From Centipeda artemidis DSM 19719 (GTDB taxonomy: Bacteria; Bacillota; Negativicutes; Selenomonadales; Selenomonadaceae): 64,000 bases of DNA. Each line of letters begins with the position of its first letter. Position 1 is the first letter of the stretch. Made by a program: the position numbers and the translations under genes. Under the pieces are notes generated by a model. It was not told the DNA's origin, did no database searches, and worked only from the letters and a program-made list of their open reading frames with translations. Below are positions 26,474 to 34,934 of this stretch, one piece after another. The stretch spans positions 1 to 64,000 of the forward strand of contig NZ_AUFU01000001.1 of the NCBI RefSeq assembly GCF_000426665.1, in the 5' to 3' direction.

Positions 26474-26562
26474 ATAAATGCAAAAAACAGCCTGCATTTT
26501 CGTGTAGTGCCCCCAAAAAGTTAGACCTTGAAAGCGTAGGAAAGTGATTTCCTGCGCTTTTG

Positions 26563-27444
26563 TTATGTAGCAGCATGTTTGTGTCGGTACTCAGCAGGAC
26601 TCATCCAGCCGAGAGACTTCTTGATGCGGCGCTCGTTGTAGTAGACGATATATTCCTCAATAGCTGTTTTGAGTTCCTCGTAGCTGTGGTAAACACGCCC
26701 ATAGTAAAGCTCTTGCTTCAACAGACCAAAGAAGTTCTCCATCACACTGTTATCCAGGCAGTTCCCCTTACGCGACATACTCTGAAAGATTCTCTCCTCC
26801 TTCAGGCGATTCGTGTAGGCCTTCATCTGATACGCCCACCCCTGATCGGAATGAAAGGTACGGCGGTAAGGACAGTCCGCCGTGATACGAATCGCCTCCT
26901 CAAGTGCTGCTTGAATCCCCGCTGCCGACGGTGTCTGTCCGATATGGAAGCTAACGATCTCGTCGTTAAACAGATCCATATACGGATCGAAATACAGCTT
27001 ATGTACGATGGACTTGCCATCTTTGCCGTGCAGCCAATACTTGAATTCACTCGTATCTGTTGTGATTTTCTGGTGCGGGATGCAGGTTTTGAATCTGCGC
27101 TTGAGGAGATTGTCTGCAATATTGCCGACAGTTCCCCTGTAGGAACTATACCTACGGCTCTTACGCGTAAAGGAATGCACTTGAAGCTCCAGTTTCTGCA
27201 CAATCCGCTGCACCGCCTTATGGTTGATCATATACCCAAGATTTCTCATATGCGCCCAAAGACGCCGATACCCGTAATCTTTGTGTTCTTTGCGAATGGC
27301 AAGGATAATCTGTTCTCGTTTATCCGGTACTTCGGGCTGAGCAAATTTCTTTTGCCAATACATATAGGTCGCTTTGGGAAAACCAAGAGCCGCAAGGATG
27401 TCTTTCAGCTGAAATTCTCCTCGGAGGCTGCGGACGATCCTTGC
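26563..27444 (-). CDS. IS3-family transposase OrfB (catalytic part)
   Basis: About 293 residues in the -1 frame relative to orfA. It starts with a HTH_21-like region (KREQIILAIRKEHKDYGYRRL), followed by the rve integrase core. Catalytic acids are in TTDTSEFKY, FHSDQGWAYQ and MENFFGLLKQE, the DD(35)E pattern of IS3. I see no ribosome binding site for separate translation. Production by -1 frameshifting at CAAAAAG (minus strand, 27450-27444) is expected, so the given start marks the frame change. The reading frame is intact. Confidence 0.88.
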   Translation of the reverse strand, partial: ARIVRSLRGEFQLKDILAALGFPKATYMYWQKKFAQPEVPDKREQIILAIRKEHKDYGYRRLWAHMRNLGYMINHKAVQRIVQKLELQVHSFTRKSRRYSSYRGTVGNIADNLLKRRFKTCIPHQKITTDTSEFKYWLHGKDGKSIVHKLYFDPYMDLFNDEIVSFHIGQTPSAAGIQAALEEAIRITADCPYRRTFHSDQGWAYQMKAYTNRLKEERIFQSMSRKGNCLDNSVMENFFGLLKQELYYGRVYHSYEELKTAIEEYIVYYNERRIKKSLGWMSPAEYRHKHAAT

Positions 27445-27965
27445 TTTTTGCTCTGCATCGCTTCTTGCAGGCGCAACCTCCTCAATTCTTTTAAATAGGC
27501 ATTCTCGATGCGCAGCCTCAGATTTTCCTCTTGAAGCGCATGCAGTTGCTGTGTGGTCTCGTCTTGCGGCGTGTCTAGGATGCGTTCTTTGCGTTGTTTC
27601 GGCATAGCGGGAGACCTTCCTTTCGATTTTGGGCGAAGGGCATCCACACCGCCCATGCGGTACTGCTTTGTCCAACGCACAAGCAGGGACGGATTGTTCA
27701 GGCCGAGGCAGATGGCTGCCTCCTGATAGGATGCCTCTGTTGACAGATAACATTCTACCGCAGATCGCTTAAACTCGAAAGTGTATGTTTGCTGTGCACG
27801 GGAACGCTCTAATCCCTTGGCACCGAATGCTTCATACACTTTCACCCAAGTCTTGATGTGCCCTGATGCAATCTTATGTTGTTTAGATAAGGCCTCATAG
27901 CTGCCTTTTCCTGCAAGATATTCTCTCACGATCTTCAGTTTACATTCCATACTGTATTTTGCCAT
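27405..27965 (-). CDS. IS3-family transposase OrfA (DNA-binding part)
   Basis: About 186 residues. Two helix-turn-helix units are followed by a leucine-zipper helix (LHALQEENLRLRIENAYLKE) used for OrfA-OrfAB association. The start ATG 27965 follows GGGGG by seven bases; that site is one arm of a 15-bp hairpin. The 3' end overlaps orfB, and the AAAAAG run at 27449-27444 lies 37 bases before the stop, a normal place for programmed frameshifting. Confidence 0.87.
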   Translation of the reverse strand: MAKYSMECKLKIVREYLAGKGSYEALSKQHKIASGHIKTWVKVYEAFGAKGLERSRAQQTYTFEFKRSAVECYLSTEASYQEAAICLGLNNPSLLVRWTKQYRMGGVDALRPKSKGRSPAMPKQRKERILDTPQDETTQQLHALQEENLRLRIENAYLKELRRLRLQEAMQSKKQGSSAASEENFS

Positions 27966-27972
27966 TACAATA

Positions 27973-28011
27973 CCCCCAAAAGTTAGATTCTTCAAGTCTA
28001 ACTTTTGGGGG
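27973..28011 (-). promoter_or_regulatory. hairpin covering the orfA ribosome binding site
   Basis: A perfect 15-bp stem (27973-27987 with 27997-28011) and a 9-base loop at the right end of the element. A transcript entering from the nickel/peptide operon would fold it and hide the GGGGG of orfA. Such hairpins protect insertion sequences from activation by neighbouring promoters. Confidence 0.6.
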
Positions 28012-28046
28012 TCAGGTCATAAAGAGGTACGGCAGTCCTTTTTACA

Positions 28047-28826
28047 TCAAATTACCGAACGATGCGGCAGCTGAGCCGCTAAGAGTCTCCTTGTAAACGG
28101 ATGGCACGCCTCGTCGCGAAGGCGGTCGGCGGGAAGCCGCTCGACGATTTCGCCGCGCTCCATGACAAAGACAGTCGTAGTCATGCGCCGAACGACGGCG
28201 AGGTCGTGCGTGACAAACAGTCCGGTGAAGGGCTGCGCCCGGTGCAGTTCTTCGATGAAGGACAGCACAGACTCCTGCGTCACGACGTCTAACGCACTTG
28301 TCGGTTCGTCAAAAAGAAGCAATTCCGGTCGAACGAAGAGCGCGCGGATGAGCACGACGCGCTGGAGCTGCCCGCCCGAGAGTTGATGCGGCAGACGCTC
28401 CGCCGCAGCGGTCTCAAGACGCGCCCGTGCGAGCATGTCGGAGAGTGCCGCCGCCTCGCCTTTGGGCTCGACGATGCCAAACGCCCGCAGCGGGGCAAGC
28501 AGGAACTCTCCGATGGTCATGCGAGGACTGAACGCTTCGAGCGGATTTTGGAAGATGAGCTGCATCTGTCGATAGACAGAATTCCCGCATCCGTCCGCGC
28601 CCGGCGTCAGCACCGTCCCCGCAAAGGAAATCGTGCCCGCGCTCGGTGGCTCAAGCCCCGCGAGCATTTGCAGCAGGGTTGATTTGCCGCATCCGCTCGC
28701 GCCGACGATGCCCGTGATCTCGCCTTTGGCGAGACTGAACGATACACCGCGCACTGCCTCGATGACGCGCGCGCCCTCGCGATAGGTCTTGCGGAGGTCG
28801 CGCACCTCCAATACATCATCCGCCAT
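28047..28826 (-). CDS. nickel/peptide ABC transporter ATP-binding protein (NikE/OppF type)
   Basis: A 259-residue ATPase. It has Walker A (GASGCGKST), a Q-loop (LIFQNPLEAFSP), signature (LSGGQLQR), Walker B (LLLFDEPTSALD) and H-loop (VTHDLAVV). The YRQMQLIFQNP segment is typical of the nickel/peptide family. The start ATG 28826 follows AAGGAG by five bases; an upstream ATG at 28844 has no such site. It is the last gene of a nikBCADE-ordered operon. An IS3 element begins 28 bases beyond its stop and no terminator is visible between. Confidence 0.88.
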   Translation of the reverse strand: MADDVLEVRDLRKTYREGARVIEAVRGVSFSLAKGEITGIVGASGCGKSTLLQMLAGLEPPSAGTISFAGTVLTPGADGCGNSVYRQMQLIFQNPLEAFSPRMTIGEFLLAPLRAFGIVEPKGEAAALSDMLARARLETAAAERLPHQLSGGQLQRVVLIRALFVRPELLLFDEPTSALDVVTQESVLSFIEELHRAQPFTGLFVTHDLAVVRRMTTTVFVMERGEIVERLPADRLRDEACHPFTRRLLAAQLPHRSVI

Positions 28827-28844
28827 GCCCGCTCCTTGTCTCAT

Positions 28845-29633
28845 TCAACCGTCCGCCATATGCGGCACCGCGCGCAGGAGCACCCGCGTATATTCCGCTG
28901 CGGGACGCTCCAGTACGGTGCGGCAGTCGCCGCGCTCGACGAACGCGCCCGCCTGCATGATGAAAATACTGTCCGCCACATACGCCGCCGCATCGATATT
29001 GTGCGTGACGAAGATGACGCAGCAGCCCTCTTCCTCCACGCGCGCCCGCAGACGGTCGAGCAGACTGCGGCTCGCAATCACGTCGAGCGCGCTTGTCGGC
29101 TCGTCAACGAGCAGGAGTTTCGGCGTGAGCGCGAGCGTCATGGCGGTGGCGGCGCGCTGCCGCATCCCGCCGCTGAGCTGGAAAGGATATGCCGAGAGGA
29201 GCTTTTCCGCGTCCTCTAGGTTCTCCCGACGCAGCGCTTCGACCGCAATCTCACGCCATCCCTCCCCCGCGCCGTGCGCCGCGAGGTAGTCGCGGAACTG
29301 TGCACCGATGCGGCGGATGGGACTGAGATATGTGCCCGGCTCTTGAAAGAGAAAGGCAATATCCTGCCCCATCATGGAGCGCCGCGCCCGTGCGGACAGT
29401 GCGAAGAGATCGGCGCCGTAAAAGCGTACCGTTCCCCCCGTCACCGCACCGCCGTCCGGAAGGATGCCGATGAGCGTGCGCAGGAGCGTAGATTTGCCGC
29501 AGCCGCTCTCACCGACGACGGCGGCGATCTCGCCGCGTCGCACGGTCATGGACACATCACTCAGGAGGCGGCGCGTGCCGACCTCCACGCGCAGCGATGC
29601 GACCTCGAGCAGAGGAATTTTATTTTCCGTCAA
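28845..29633 (-). CDS. nickel/peptide ABC transporter ATP-binding protein (NikD/OppD type)
   Basis: A 262-residue ATPase with GESGCGKST, FLFQEPGTYLSPIRR, LSGGMRQR and LLLVDEPTSALD, the OppD/NikD pattern. The most likely start is TTG 29633, eight bases after AAGGA, which overlaps the end of the binding-protein gene by 14 bases. An earlier ATG at 29705 lies deep inside that gene and would add residues unlike any ATPase. It should form a heterodimer with the NikE-type subunit encoded downstream. Confidence 0.87.
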   Translation of the reverse strand: MTENKIPLLEVASLRVEVGTRRLLSDVSMTVRRGEIAAVVGESGCGKSTLLRTLIGILPDGGAVTGGTVRFYGADLFALSARARRSMMGQDIAFLFQEPGTYLSPIRRIGAQFRDYLAAHGAGEGWREIAVEALRRENLEDAEKLLSAYPFQLSGGMRQRAATAMTLALTPKLLLVDEPTSALDVIASRSLLDRLRARVEEEGCCVIFVTHNIDAAAYVADSIFIMQAGAFVERGDCRTVLERPAAEYTRVLLRAVPHMADG

Positions 29634-31140
29634 CGGTGAGATCCTTCGTGATGAGATAGTAGTCGATCGGATGCACGACGACGCCTTTGACATTCGACTG
29701 TGCAACGACTTGGTTCGTCGGGCAGACGAGATAGAGATTCGGCACGTCTTGGAGCACGAGATCCTGAATCTTCCCGGCGAGCTCCATGCGCTGCTTAGCG
29801 TCCGCCGCCGTGACCATCGCGTCGAGGAGTTTGTCGACCTCGGGATTCGCGTAGTGTCCGACGTTCTCCGGGCTCGTGGAGCGGAGCGTCTGATCCATAT
29901 ACCAGTAAGGATCGTTCGTCCCCATCGTGATCCAGTTGCTCTCGGTCAGGTCAAAGTCGCGCTTCGTCTTTGCCTCCTCCGAGTTTTGGACACGGCGGAG
30001 ATTGACCTTAATCCCGGCTTTTTGGAGCTGGTTCTGTACCGCTTCGTACAGCTCCGTCTTGCTGCCCCACACGTTGATCGTGAGTTCGAGCGGCTTGCCG
30101 TCCTTCGTCACATATCCCTCGGCGTTCTTCTCCGTATAGCCCGCCGCCTTCAGCAGTTCCTCCGCCTTCGCGAGATCCATATGCTCGCGCAGGGATTCTT
30201 GATACTTCGGTCCGATGTTCGGCGGGAAGGGTGCGCCCGCAACGACCGCACCGTTGCCCTCGATCTTTGCGAGATCGTCATAGTTCACCGCATAGCTGAC
30301 CGCACGGCGCAGGTTCGCGTCCTTCAGTACGCCGTCAAAATTCATGCGCAGCATGTAGACGCGCACGCCGACGATTTCCTCGATCTTGTAGGAAGCGTTT
30401 TCAAACAGGCTGCGGTTCGCGCTGTTGCAGCGCTGAATGAGGTTCACATCGCCGGACTGGAGCGCCATCGCGCGCTTGTTGTCGTCCTCGAGGTTCTTCA
30501 CCGTGAGGGTATCGAGACCCGGCGTGCCGTCCCAATAGTATTCGTTGCGCTTGAGCTGAATCTCTTCGCCCTTTTTGAACCCAACGATTTGATAGGGGCC
30601 CGTGAGCACGGGCGCGGATGCCACATTGGAGAGATCCGCCTTCGTGTTCAAAATGACGAATGCCGGCTCGGTCAGCGCGGCGAGCAATGCGCCGTGCGGC
30701 TCCGTCGTCTCGACGACAAGATCCTGTCCCTCGACCTTGATTTCCTTAATCTTCGAGGATTTCTGCGAGCGGGTGCTCTCCTTGAGCGTGCGCTCGAGCG
30801 ACGCCTTCACGAGCTCGGGCGTCATGGGTGTGCCGTCTTGGAACTTAACGTTCTCACGAATGTGGAACCGCCACGTCGTGGGGCTCGTCGCTTCCCACTT
30901 GTCCGCGAGCTGCGGCGTGAACTCCATCTTATCCGAGACGGTGACGAGCGTTTCGCCCGCGCCGATGCGCGTGACCGTCCAGCCGTCCCACTCGTGCGCG
31001 GGATCGACGGATTCGCCAAACCAATAGAGCGCGGCGCTGAGATGCTTCCCGCTGTCCGCCGCCTTTTCCTGACCGCCGCAGCCCGCGAGCAGTCCAACGC
31101 TCAGCAGCATGACCGCCAGTATCACATAGATTCGTTTCAT
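29620..31140 (-). CDS. nickel/peptide ABC transporter substrate-binding lipoprotein
   Basis: A 506-residue family 5 solute-binding protein. The lipobox is GLLAGCGG, so the mature protein is lipid-anchored at Cys21. The FHIRENVKFQDGTPMTPELVK segment is typical of the SBP_bac_5 fold, as is the C-terminal VDKLLDAMVTAADAKQRMEL region. The gene order permease-permease-SBP-ATPase-ATPase is that of nickel (nik) operons, and the IGPKYQ and YGY-like loops fit either nickel or small peptide ligands. The ligand cannot be fixed from sequence. Start ATG 31140 with AAGGAGG upstream. Confidence 0.88.
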   Translation of the reverse strand: MKRIYVILAVMLLSVGLLAGCGGQEKAADSGKHLSAALYWFGESVDPAHEWDGWTVTRIGAGETLVTVSDKMEFTPQLADKWEATSPTTWRFHIRENVKFQDGTPMTPELVKASLERTLKESTRSQKSSKIKEIKVEGQDLVVETTEPHGALLAALTEPAFVILNTKADLSNVASAPVLTGPYQIVGFKKGEEIQLKRNEYYWDGTPGLDTLTVKNLEDDNKRAMALQSGDVNLIQRCNSANRSLFENASYKIEEIVGVRVYMLRMNFDGVLKDANLRRAVSYAVNYDDLAKIEGNGAVVAGAPFPPNIGPKYQESLREHMDLAKAEELLKAAGYTEKNAEGYVTKDGKPLELTINVWGSKTELYEAVQNQLQKAGIKVNLRRVQNSEEAKTKRDFDLTESNWITMGTNDPYWYMDQTLRSTSPENVGHYANPEVDKLLDAMVTAADAKQRMELAGKIQDLVLQDVPNLYLVCPTNQVVAQSNVKGVVVHPIDYYLITKDLTVDGK

Positions 31141-31174
31141 ACTTTTCCTCCTTCAACATTTCCCCAAAACGCGT

Positions 31175-32020
31175 TCAGTTTTTCTCCGCAGCATCACCTC
31201 CCGCAGGATCCATGACATCACGCAGGATGTCGCCGATGAAGTTGAACAGCAATATCGTGATAAAGATCGCCGCGCCCGGGTAAATCATGAGCTGCGGCGC
31301 CGTCTGCAAATAATCGCGCGCCCCCATGAGCATCGTCCCCCACTCGGGGTACGGCATGGGCACGCCGATGCCGATGAGCGACAGCCCCGCCACCGTGAGC
31401 AGGATCTCGCCGATGTTCTGAAAGACGAGCACCAGGAGACGCGGCACGACGTTCGGCAGGACGTAGGAGAACACGGTGCCAAAAAATCCCGCGCCCGCAA
31501 AGCGCGCATAGCGCACATAGGTTTTCTCCCGCTCCGCCTGTACGAGCGAGCGCGCGACGCGCGCATACTCCGCCCAATGCGTCAGGCAAAGAGAGAAGAT
31601 GAGATTGCCCGTATCGGGACCGAGCAGACCGATGAGCGCGATCGCCACAACGAGCGCGGGCATACTGAGGAAGAGATCGAGCGCCGCCGTTACGATGCGG
31701 TCGGCAAAGCCGTGCAGGAACGCCGCGAACGCCCCGATGAGAATCCCCCCGACAGCCGTGATCGCCACGATAACGAGCGAGAGCGTGATGCTGATGCGCC
31801 CGCCGCAGAGCAGGCGCGTGAGTTCGTCGCGCCCGAGCTGATCCGTACCGAGAGGATGCACCGCCGTATTCGGCGCAAGGCGCATCGTCAGATCCTGCGC
31901 ATAGGGATCACCGGGCGAAAGATACGGCGCACATACGATGACGAGCATCCACACGAGCAACAGCGTCCCGATGATGCGAAAATCGCGGCGATGCAGGAGG
32001 CGCGTCCAAAAGAATCTCAT
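31175..32020 (-). CDS. nickel/peptide ABC transporter permease (NikC/DppC type)
   Basis: A 281-residue permease with an N-terminal helix (IIGTLLLVWMLVIVCAPYLSP), the OppC_N-type segment with HPLGTDQLGRDELTRLL, and five further helices. The coupling loop (YVRYARFAGAGFFGTVF) precedes LPNVVPRLLV. The start overlaps the stop of the partner permease by four bases (ATGA). Confidence 0.88.
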   Translation of the reverse strand: MRFFWTRLLHRRDFRIIGTLLLVWMLVIVCAPYLSPGDPYAQDLTMRLAPNTAVHPLGTDQLGRDELTRLLCGGRISITLSLVIVAITAVGGILIGAFAAFLHGFADRIVTAALDLFLSMPALVVAIALIGLLGPDTGNLIFSLCLTHWAEYARVARSLVQAEREKTYVRYARFAGAGFFGTVFSYVLPNVVPRLLVLVFQNIGEILLTVAGLSLIGIGVPMPYPEWGTMLMGARDYLQTAPQLMIYPGAAIFITILLFNFIGDILRDVMDPAGGDAAEKN

Positions 32021-32964
32021 AGCTGCCGCGCCCCCTTTGCCTGCAAACGGCGTGGGTCAAGCCACAGCGAGAGCACATCCGCAACGAAATTCGCCGCGAC
32101 GAAAACGCCCGCCCCCCACAGCACATACGCCTGCATGAGCTGATAGTCGCGCGCGAGGATCGCCGCCGTCATGAGCTGCCCCATGCCGCGCCAGCCGAAT
32201 ATCGTCTCGATGACCGCCGAGCCGCCCATGATATTCCCCATCGTGATGCCGAGCATCGGCAGGAGCGTCATCAGCGCGTTCGGCATGATGTACTTCCACA
32301 GCACCGTGCGCTCCGAGAGACCGAGCGTGCGCGCGCCGAGCACATAGTTTTTCCCCGCCTCCTCAAGCAGCGCCGAGCGAATCCTTCGGATATAGAGCCC
32401 CGCAAGCCATAGGGCAAGCGCGGTGCTCGGCAGGATCATCCCGCGCAGATCGTCCGTCGCCACGACGGGGATGAGCCGCAGTTTCACAGAAAATATGAGG
32501 ATGAGCAGCAGCCCCACCCAAAAGGTCGGCAGCGAAATGCCGAGAAACGAAACGATGCGGATCGCCTCGTCCACGCGCGACCCGTGCCGCCGATAGGCGA
32601 GAATACCGAGCGGCAGCGTCACGGCGAGCGCCATGAACGAAGCGAGCGCCGCGAGTTCGAGCGTCCGCGGCAAGGCTTCTTTTATGAGCACCGCGACGGG
32701 CGAGCCGAACGCGATGGAGTAGCCCATATCCCCCGTAAACAGCCCGCCAAGCCATCTCACATATTGGACAATCAGCGGATCGTCGAGCCCGAGCTCTGCC
32801 CGAATCTGCGCGGCGAGCACAGGATCTGCGGGCGTCCCCATCGCCACGAAGTGGAGCGCCACAGGATCCACAGGCGACAGCCGCATGAGGAGGAACGTCC
32901 CGCCCGTCATTGCGAGCAGCACAACGGCCATATGCAGCAGTCGGCGCAAAATCGCCCGTGCCAT
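32017..32964 (-). CDS. nickel/peptide ABC transporter permease (NikB/DppB type)
   Basis: A 315-residue permease beginning with a membrane helix, then the RLSPVDPVALHF motif of DppB/NikB proteins and a further five helices. The coupling loop includes NYVLGARTLGLSERTVLWKY. The start ATG 32964 is placed seven bases after a long AAGGGGGGGG run; upstream in-frame codons overlap the promoter and operator. First gene of the operon. Confidence 0.88.
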   Translation of the reverse strand: MARAILRRLLHMAVVLLAMTGGTFLLMRLSPVDPVALHFVAMGTPADPVLAAQIRAELGLDDPLIVQYVRWLGGLFTGDMGYSIAFGSPVAVLIKEALPRTLELAALASFMALAVTLPLGILAYRRHGSRVDEAIRIVSFLGISLPTFWVGLLLILIFSVKLRLIPVVATDDLRGMILPSTALALWLAGLYIRRIRSALLEEAGKNYVLGARTLGLSERTVLWKYIMPNALMTLLPMLGITMGNIMGGSAVIETIFGWRGMGQLMTAAILARDYQLMQAYVLWGAGVFVAANFVADVLSLWLDPRRLQAKGARQL

Positions 32965-32989
32965 ACAAACGCCCCCCCCTTCATATCCC

Positions 32990-33016
32990 TTGCCAATCCC
33001 CAATATTGATTGGCAA
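32990..33016 (-). promoter_or_regulatory. palindromic operator of the nickel/peptide operon
   Basis: TTGCCAATC (32990-32998) and GATTGGCAA (33008-33016) form a perfect 9-bp inverted repeat with a 9-base spacer. It begins at about the predicted transcript start, a classical repressor position. The half site does not match the NikR, Fur or Zur boxes I know; TTGCC/GGCAA slightly recalls DtxR/MntR-type sites, but the spacing is different. Confidence 0.6.
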
Positions 33017-33020
33017 TCTC

Positions 33021-33049
33021 ATCATAGGGCAAGCACACAGGGTTGTCAA
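33021..33049 (-). promoter_or_regulatory. promoter of the nickel/peptide operon
   Basis: On the minus strand a perfect TTGACA (33049-33044) and TATGAT (33026-33021) are 17 bases apart. The operator lies directly downstream. Confidence 0.82.
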
Positions 33050-33151
33050 TAAAATTGAGCTGAACGAACAGGTACGGGATACTTCAAAAATTTTGGATAA
33101 TCCATCCCGCCTTTCTTTGTGGTACAATGACCGTTAGGGACTCATGGGAAT

Positions 33152-34174
33152 ATGGGAAAGGGGATGCATATCAATCATATGAAAACAATCCTTGTCCTCG
33201 CCCTGCTGCTCGCCGTCAGCATGGTACTCTCGCTCGGCTTCGGCTCCGTGTCGATCCCGCCCGAGCGCATCGTGCAGACACTCATGAGCGGCAGCCCGGA
33301 CACAGCCGGGACGAACGGCATGGTACTCTACACGATCCGGATGCCGCGCACACTGTTCGCCGTATGCGCGGGCGCGGGGCTATCGCTCGCGGGACTGCTG
33401 CTCCAGACCATCACGCGCAACGAGCTCGCCGATCCCTATGTGCTCGGCGTCTCCTCGGGCGCGAGTACGGGCGCCGTCTGCGCGATCATCTGGGGCGCGT
33501 TCGCCTTCCTCGGCGCGTATGCCGTACCGTTCAGCGCGCTCCTCGGCGCGACCGTCGCCACCGTGCTCGCGGTGTTCTTCGTCGGCAAGAGCAGCAATCC
33601 GACGAAGCTCGTCCTCATCGGCATGGGCATGTCCGCGCTCTTTTCAGCGCTCACAATGCTCGTCATCTACAGTGCGAATCACGAAGCGCAGGTGCGCAGC
33701 GCCATGTTCTGGCTGCTCGGCAGCCTCTCCGGCATCGCGTGGGGGGATCTCCCGCTCGCCGCGATCGTCTGTCTCGGCATCTTCACCTTTTTGCAGCTCG
33801 TACGACATGAGCTGGACATCCTGCTCCTCGGAGAGATCGAGGCGCACGCACTCGGCATCTCAGTGAAAAAACTCCAGCTTGCCGCCGTCGCCGCCTCGTC
33901 GCTCGCCGTCGCGGCGCTCGTCGCAAAGGCGGGCATCATCGGCTTCGTCGGGCTCATCGTGCCGCATATTGCGCGCATCCTGAGCGGAGCGAAACACGGC
34001 AGACTAACTGTTGTCTGCACCTTGCTCGGCGGCTGCGTCCTGCTGTGGGCAGACGTACTTTCGCGCACACTGTTCCGCCCCGAGGAGCTGCCGATCGGTG
34101 TGCTGACCGCGTGCCTCGGCGCGCCGCTCTTCATTTGGATCATCTGCAGACGGTATGGTGACGCCTATGATTGA
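33152..34174 (+). CDS. FecCD-family ABC transporter permease (iron siderophore/cobalamin type)
   Basis: A permease of up to 340 residues with about ten hydrophobic segments. It contains RMPRTLFAVCAGAGLSLAGLLLQTITRNELADPYVLGVSSGA, the hallmark loop of BtuC/FecD proteins, and the later GFVGLIVPHIAR coupling segment. The start is uncertain among ATG 33152, 33164 and 33179; each has at best a weak GGGA-type site. The stop overlaps the ATPase gene by eight bases. Cargo may be a ferric siderophore, haem or cobalamin. Confidence 0.9.
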   Translation: MGKGMHINHMKTILVLALLLAVSMVLSLGFGSVSIPPERIVQTLMSGSPDTAGTNGMVLYTIRMPRTLFAVCAGAGLSLAGLLLQTITRNELADPYVLGVSSGASTGAVCAIIWGAFAFLGAYAVPFSALLGATVATVLAVFFVGKSSNPTKLVLIGMGMSALFSALTMLVIYSANHEAQVRSAMFWLLGSLSGIAWGDLPLAAIVCLGIFTFLQLVRHELDILLLGEIEAHALGISVKKLQLAAVAASSLAVAALVAKAGIIGFVGLIVPHIARILSGAKHGRLTVVCTLLGGCVLLWADVLSRTLFRPEELPIGVLTACLGAPLFIWIICRRYGDAYD

Positions 34175-34913
34175 AATCAAACATCTGAGCTATGCTATCC
34201 GCGGCAATCCGATCCTAAAGGACATCTCGCTGACCTTCCCGCGCGGGAAGATCACGGGCATCATCGGCCCGAACGGCTGCGGCAAGTCCACACTGCTCGC
34301 CCACGTCGCGCGCCTGCGCCCGAGCCGAGAGACCATCTTCATCGACGGCACGCCCGTCGAGACGATCCCGGCGGCAGACTACGCGCGCAAACTCGCCGTG
34401 CTCGCGCAGCGGCACCTGCAGATGGCGGCGGAGCTATCCGTCCGCGACGTCGTGCTCATGGGACGCTATCCCTATAAGGAACGCTTCCAATCGTACAGCC
34501 CGCACGACATCGAGGTCGCAGAGGCGGTCATGCAGCAGTTTCGCATTCTCTCCATGGCAGAGAAAAAAATTGGCATGCTCTCGGGCGGCGAGCTCCAGCG
34601 CGTCTTTGTCGCAAAGGCGCTCGCACAGGAACCCGAGGTGCTGCTCCTCGACGAGCCGACCAACCACCTCGACGTAAAGTACAAAATCTCCCTCATGGAG
34701 GAACTGCGGCGATTTGACGGCACCGTCGTCATCGTCCTGCACGATCTCGGACTCGCGGCGCGCTACTGTGACCATGCCGCCGTCCTGCGCGCAGGCGAGA
34801 TCGTCGCGGAGGGGGCAGCACAGGACGTACTCACCCCCGCACTGCTCGAGGACGTGTTCGAAGTGCCGTTCTTCACGAGCATCCGGCAGGACACACGATA
34901 TCTATATTATTAA
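34167..34913 (+). CDS. FecCD-type ABC transporter ATP-binding protein
   Basis: A 248-residue ATPase of the FecE/BtuD class. It shows GPNGCGKST, a Q-loop (LAQRHLQMA), LSGGELQR, LLLDEPTNHLD and VLHDLGLAARYCDH. The RDVVLMGRYPY segment is typical of siderophore and cobalamin ATPases. I prefer ATG 34167, six bases after GGTGA, over 34155. It overlaps the permease gene and precedes the binding-protein gene by 21 bases. Confidence 0.9.
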   Translation: MIEIKHLSYAIRGNPILKDISLTFPRGKITGIIGPNGCGKSTLLAHVARLRPSRETIFIDGTPVETIPAADYARKLAVLAQRHLQMAAELSVRDVVLMGRYPYKERFQSYSPHDIEVAEAVMQQFRILSMAEKKIGMLSGGELQRVFVAKALAQEPEVLLLDEPTNHLDVKYKISLMEELRRFDGTVVIVLHDLGLAARYCDHAAVLRAGEIVAEGAAQDVLTPALLEDVFEVPFFTSIRQDTRYLYY

Positions 34914-34934
34914 CACCCATAAAGGAGGACATTT

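Larger units (their letters stand above)
26503..28019 (-). mobile_element. IS3-family (IS150-like) insertion sequence, complete
   Basis: The element is about 1517 bp with 24-bp imperfect terminal inverted repeats beginning TG and sharing CCCC and AAAAGTTAGAC (19 of 24 positions match). It carries orfA and orfB in the usual overlapping frames. No clear target-site duplication is visible by eye. It sits between the DUF1877 gene and the end of the nickel/peptide ABC operon, 28 bases from that operon's last stop codon. Confidence 0.88.

Noticed and set aside
26474-26502. Terminator with the TGCA arms before the IS
   Set aside because: The stem is only about seven A/T-rich pairs with a short tail, too weak to claim.
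29464-31215. A 583-codon open frame opposite the substrate-binding protein gene
   Set aside because: Antisense shadow; the opposite strand encodes a full binding protein with lipobox and ribosome binding site.
33017-33151. Cobalamin riboswitch before the FecCD-type operon
   Set aside because: The space shared with the divergent promoter is too short for a full element and no B12-box was found.
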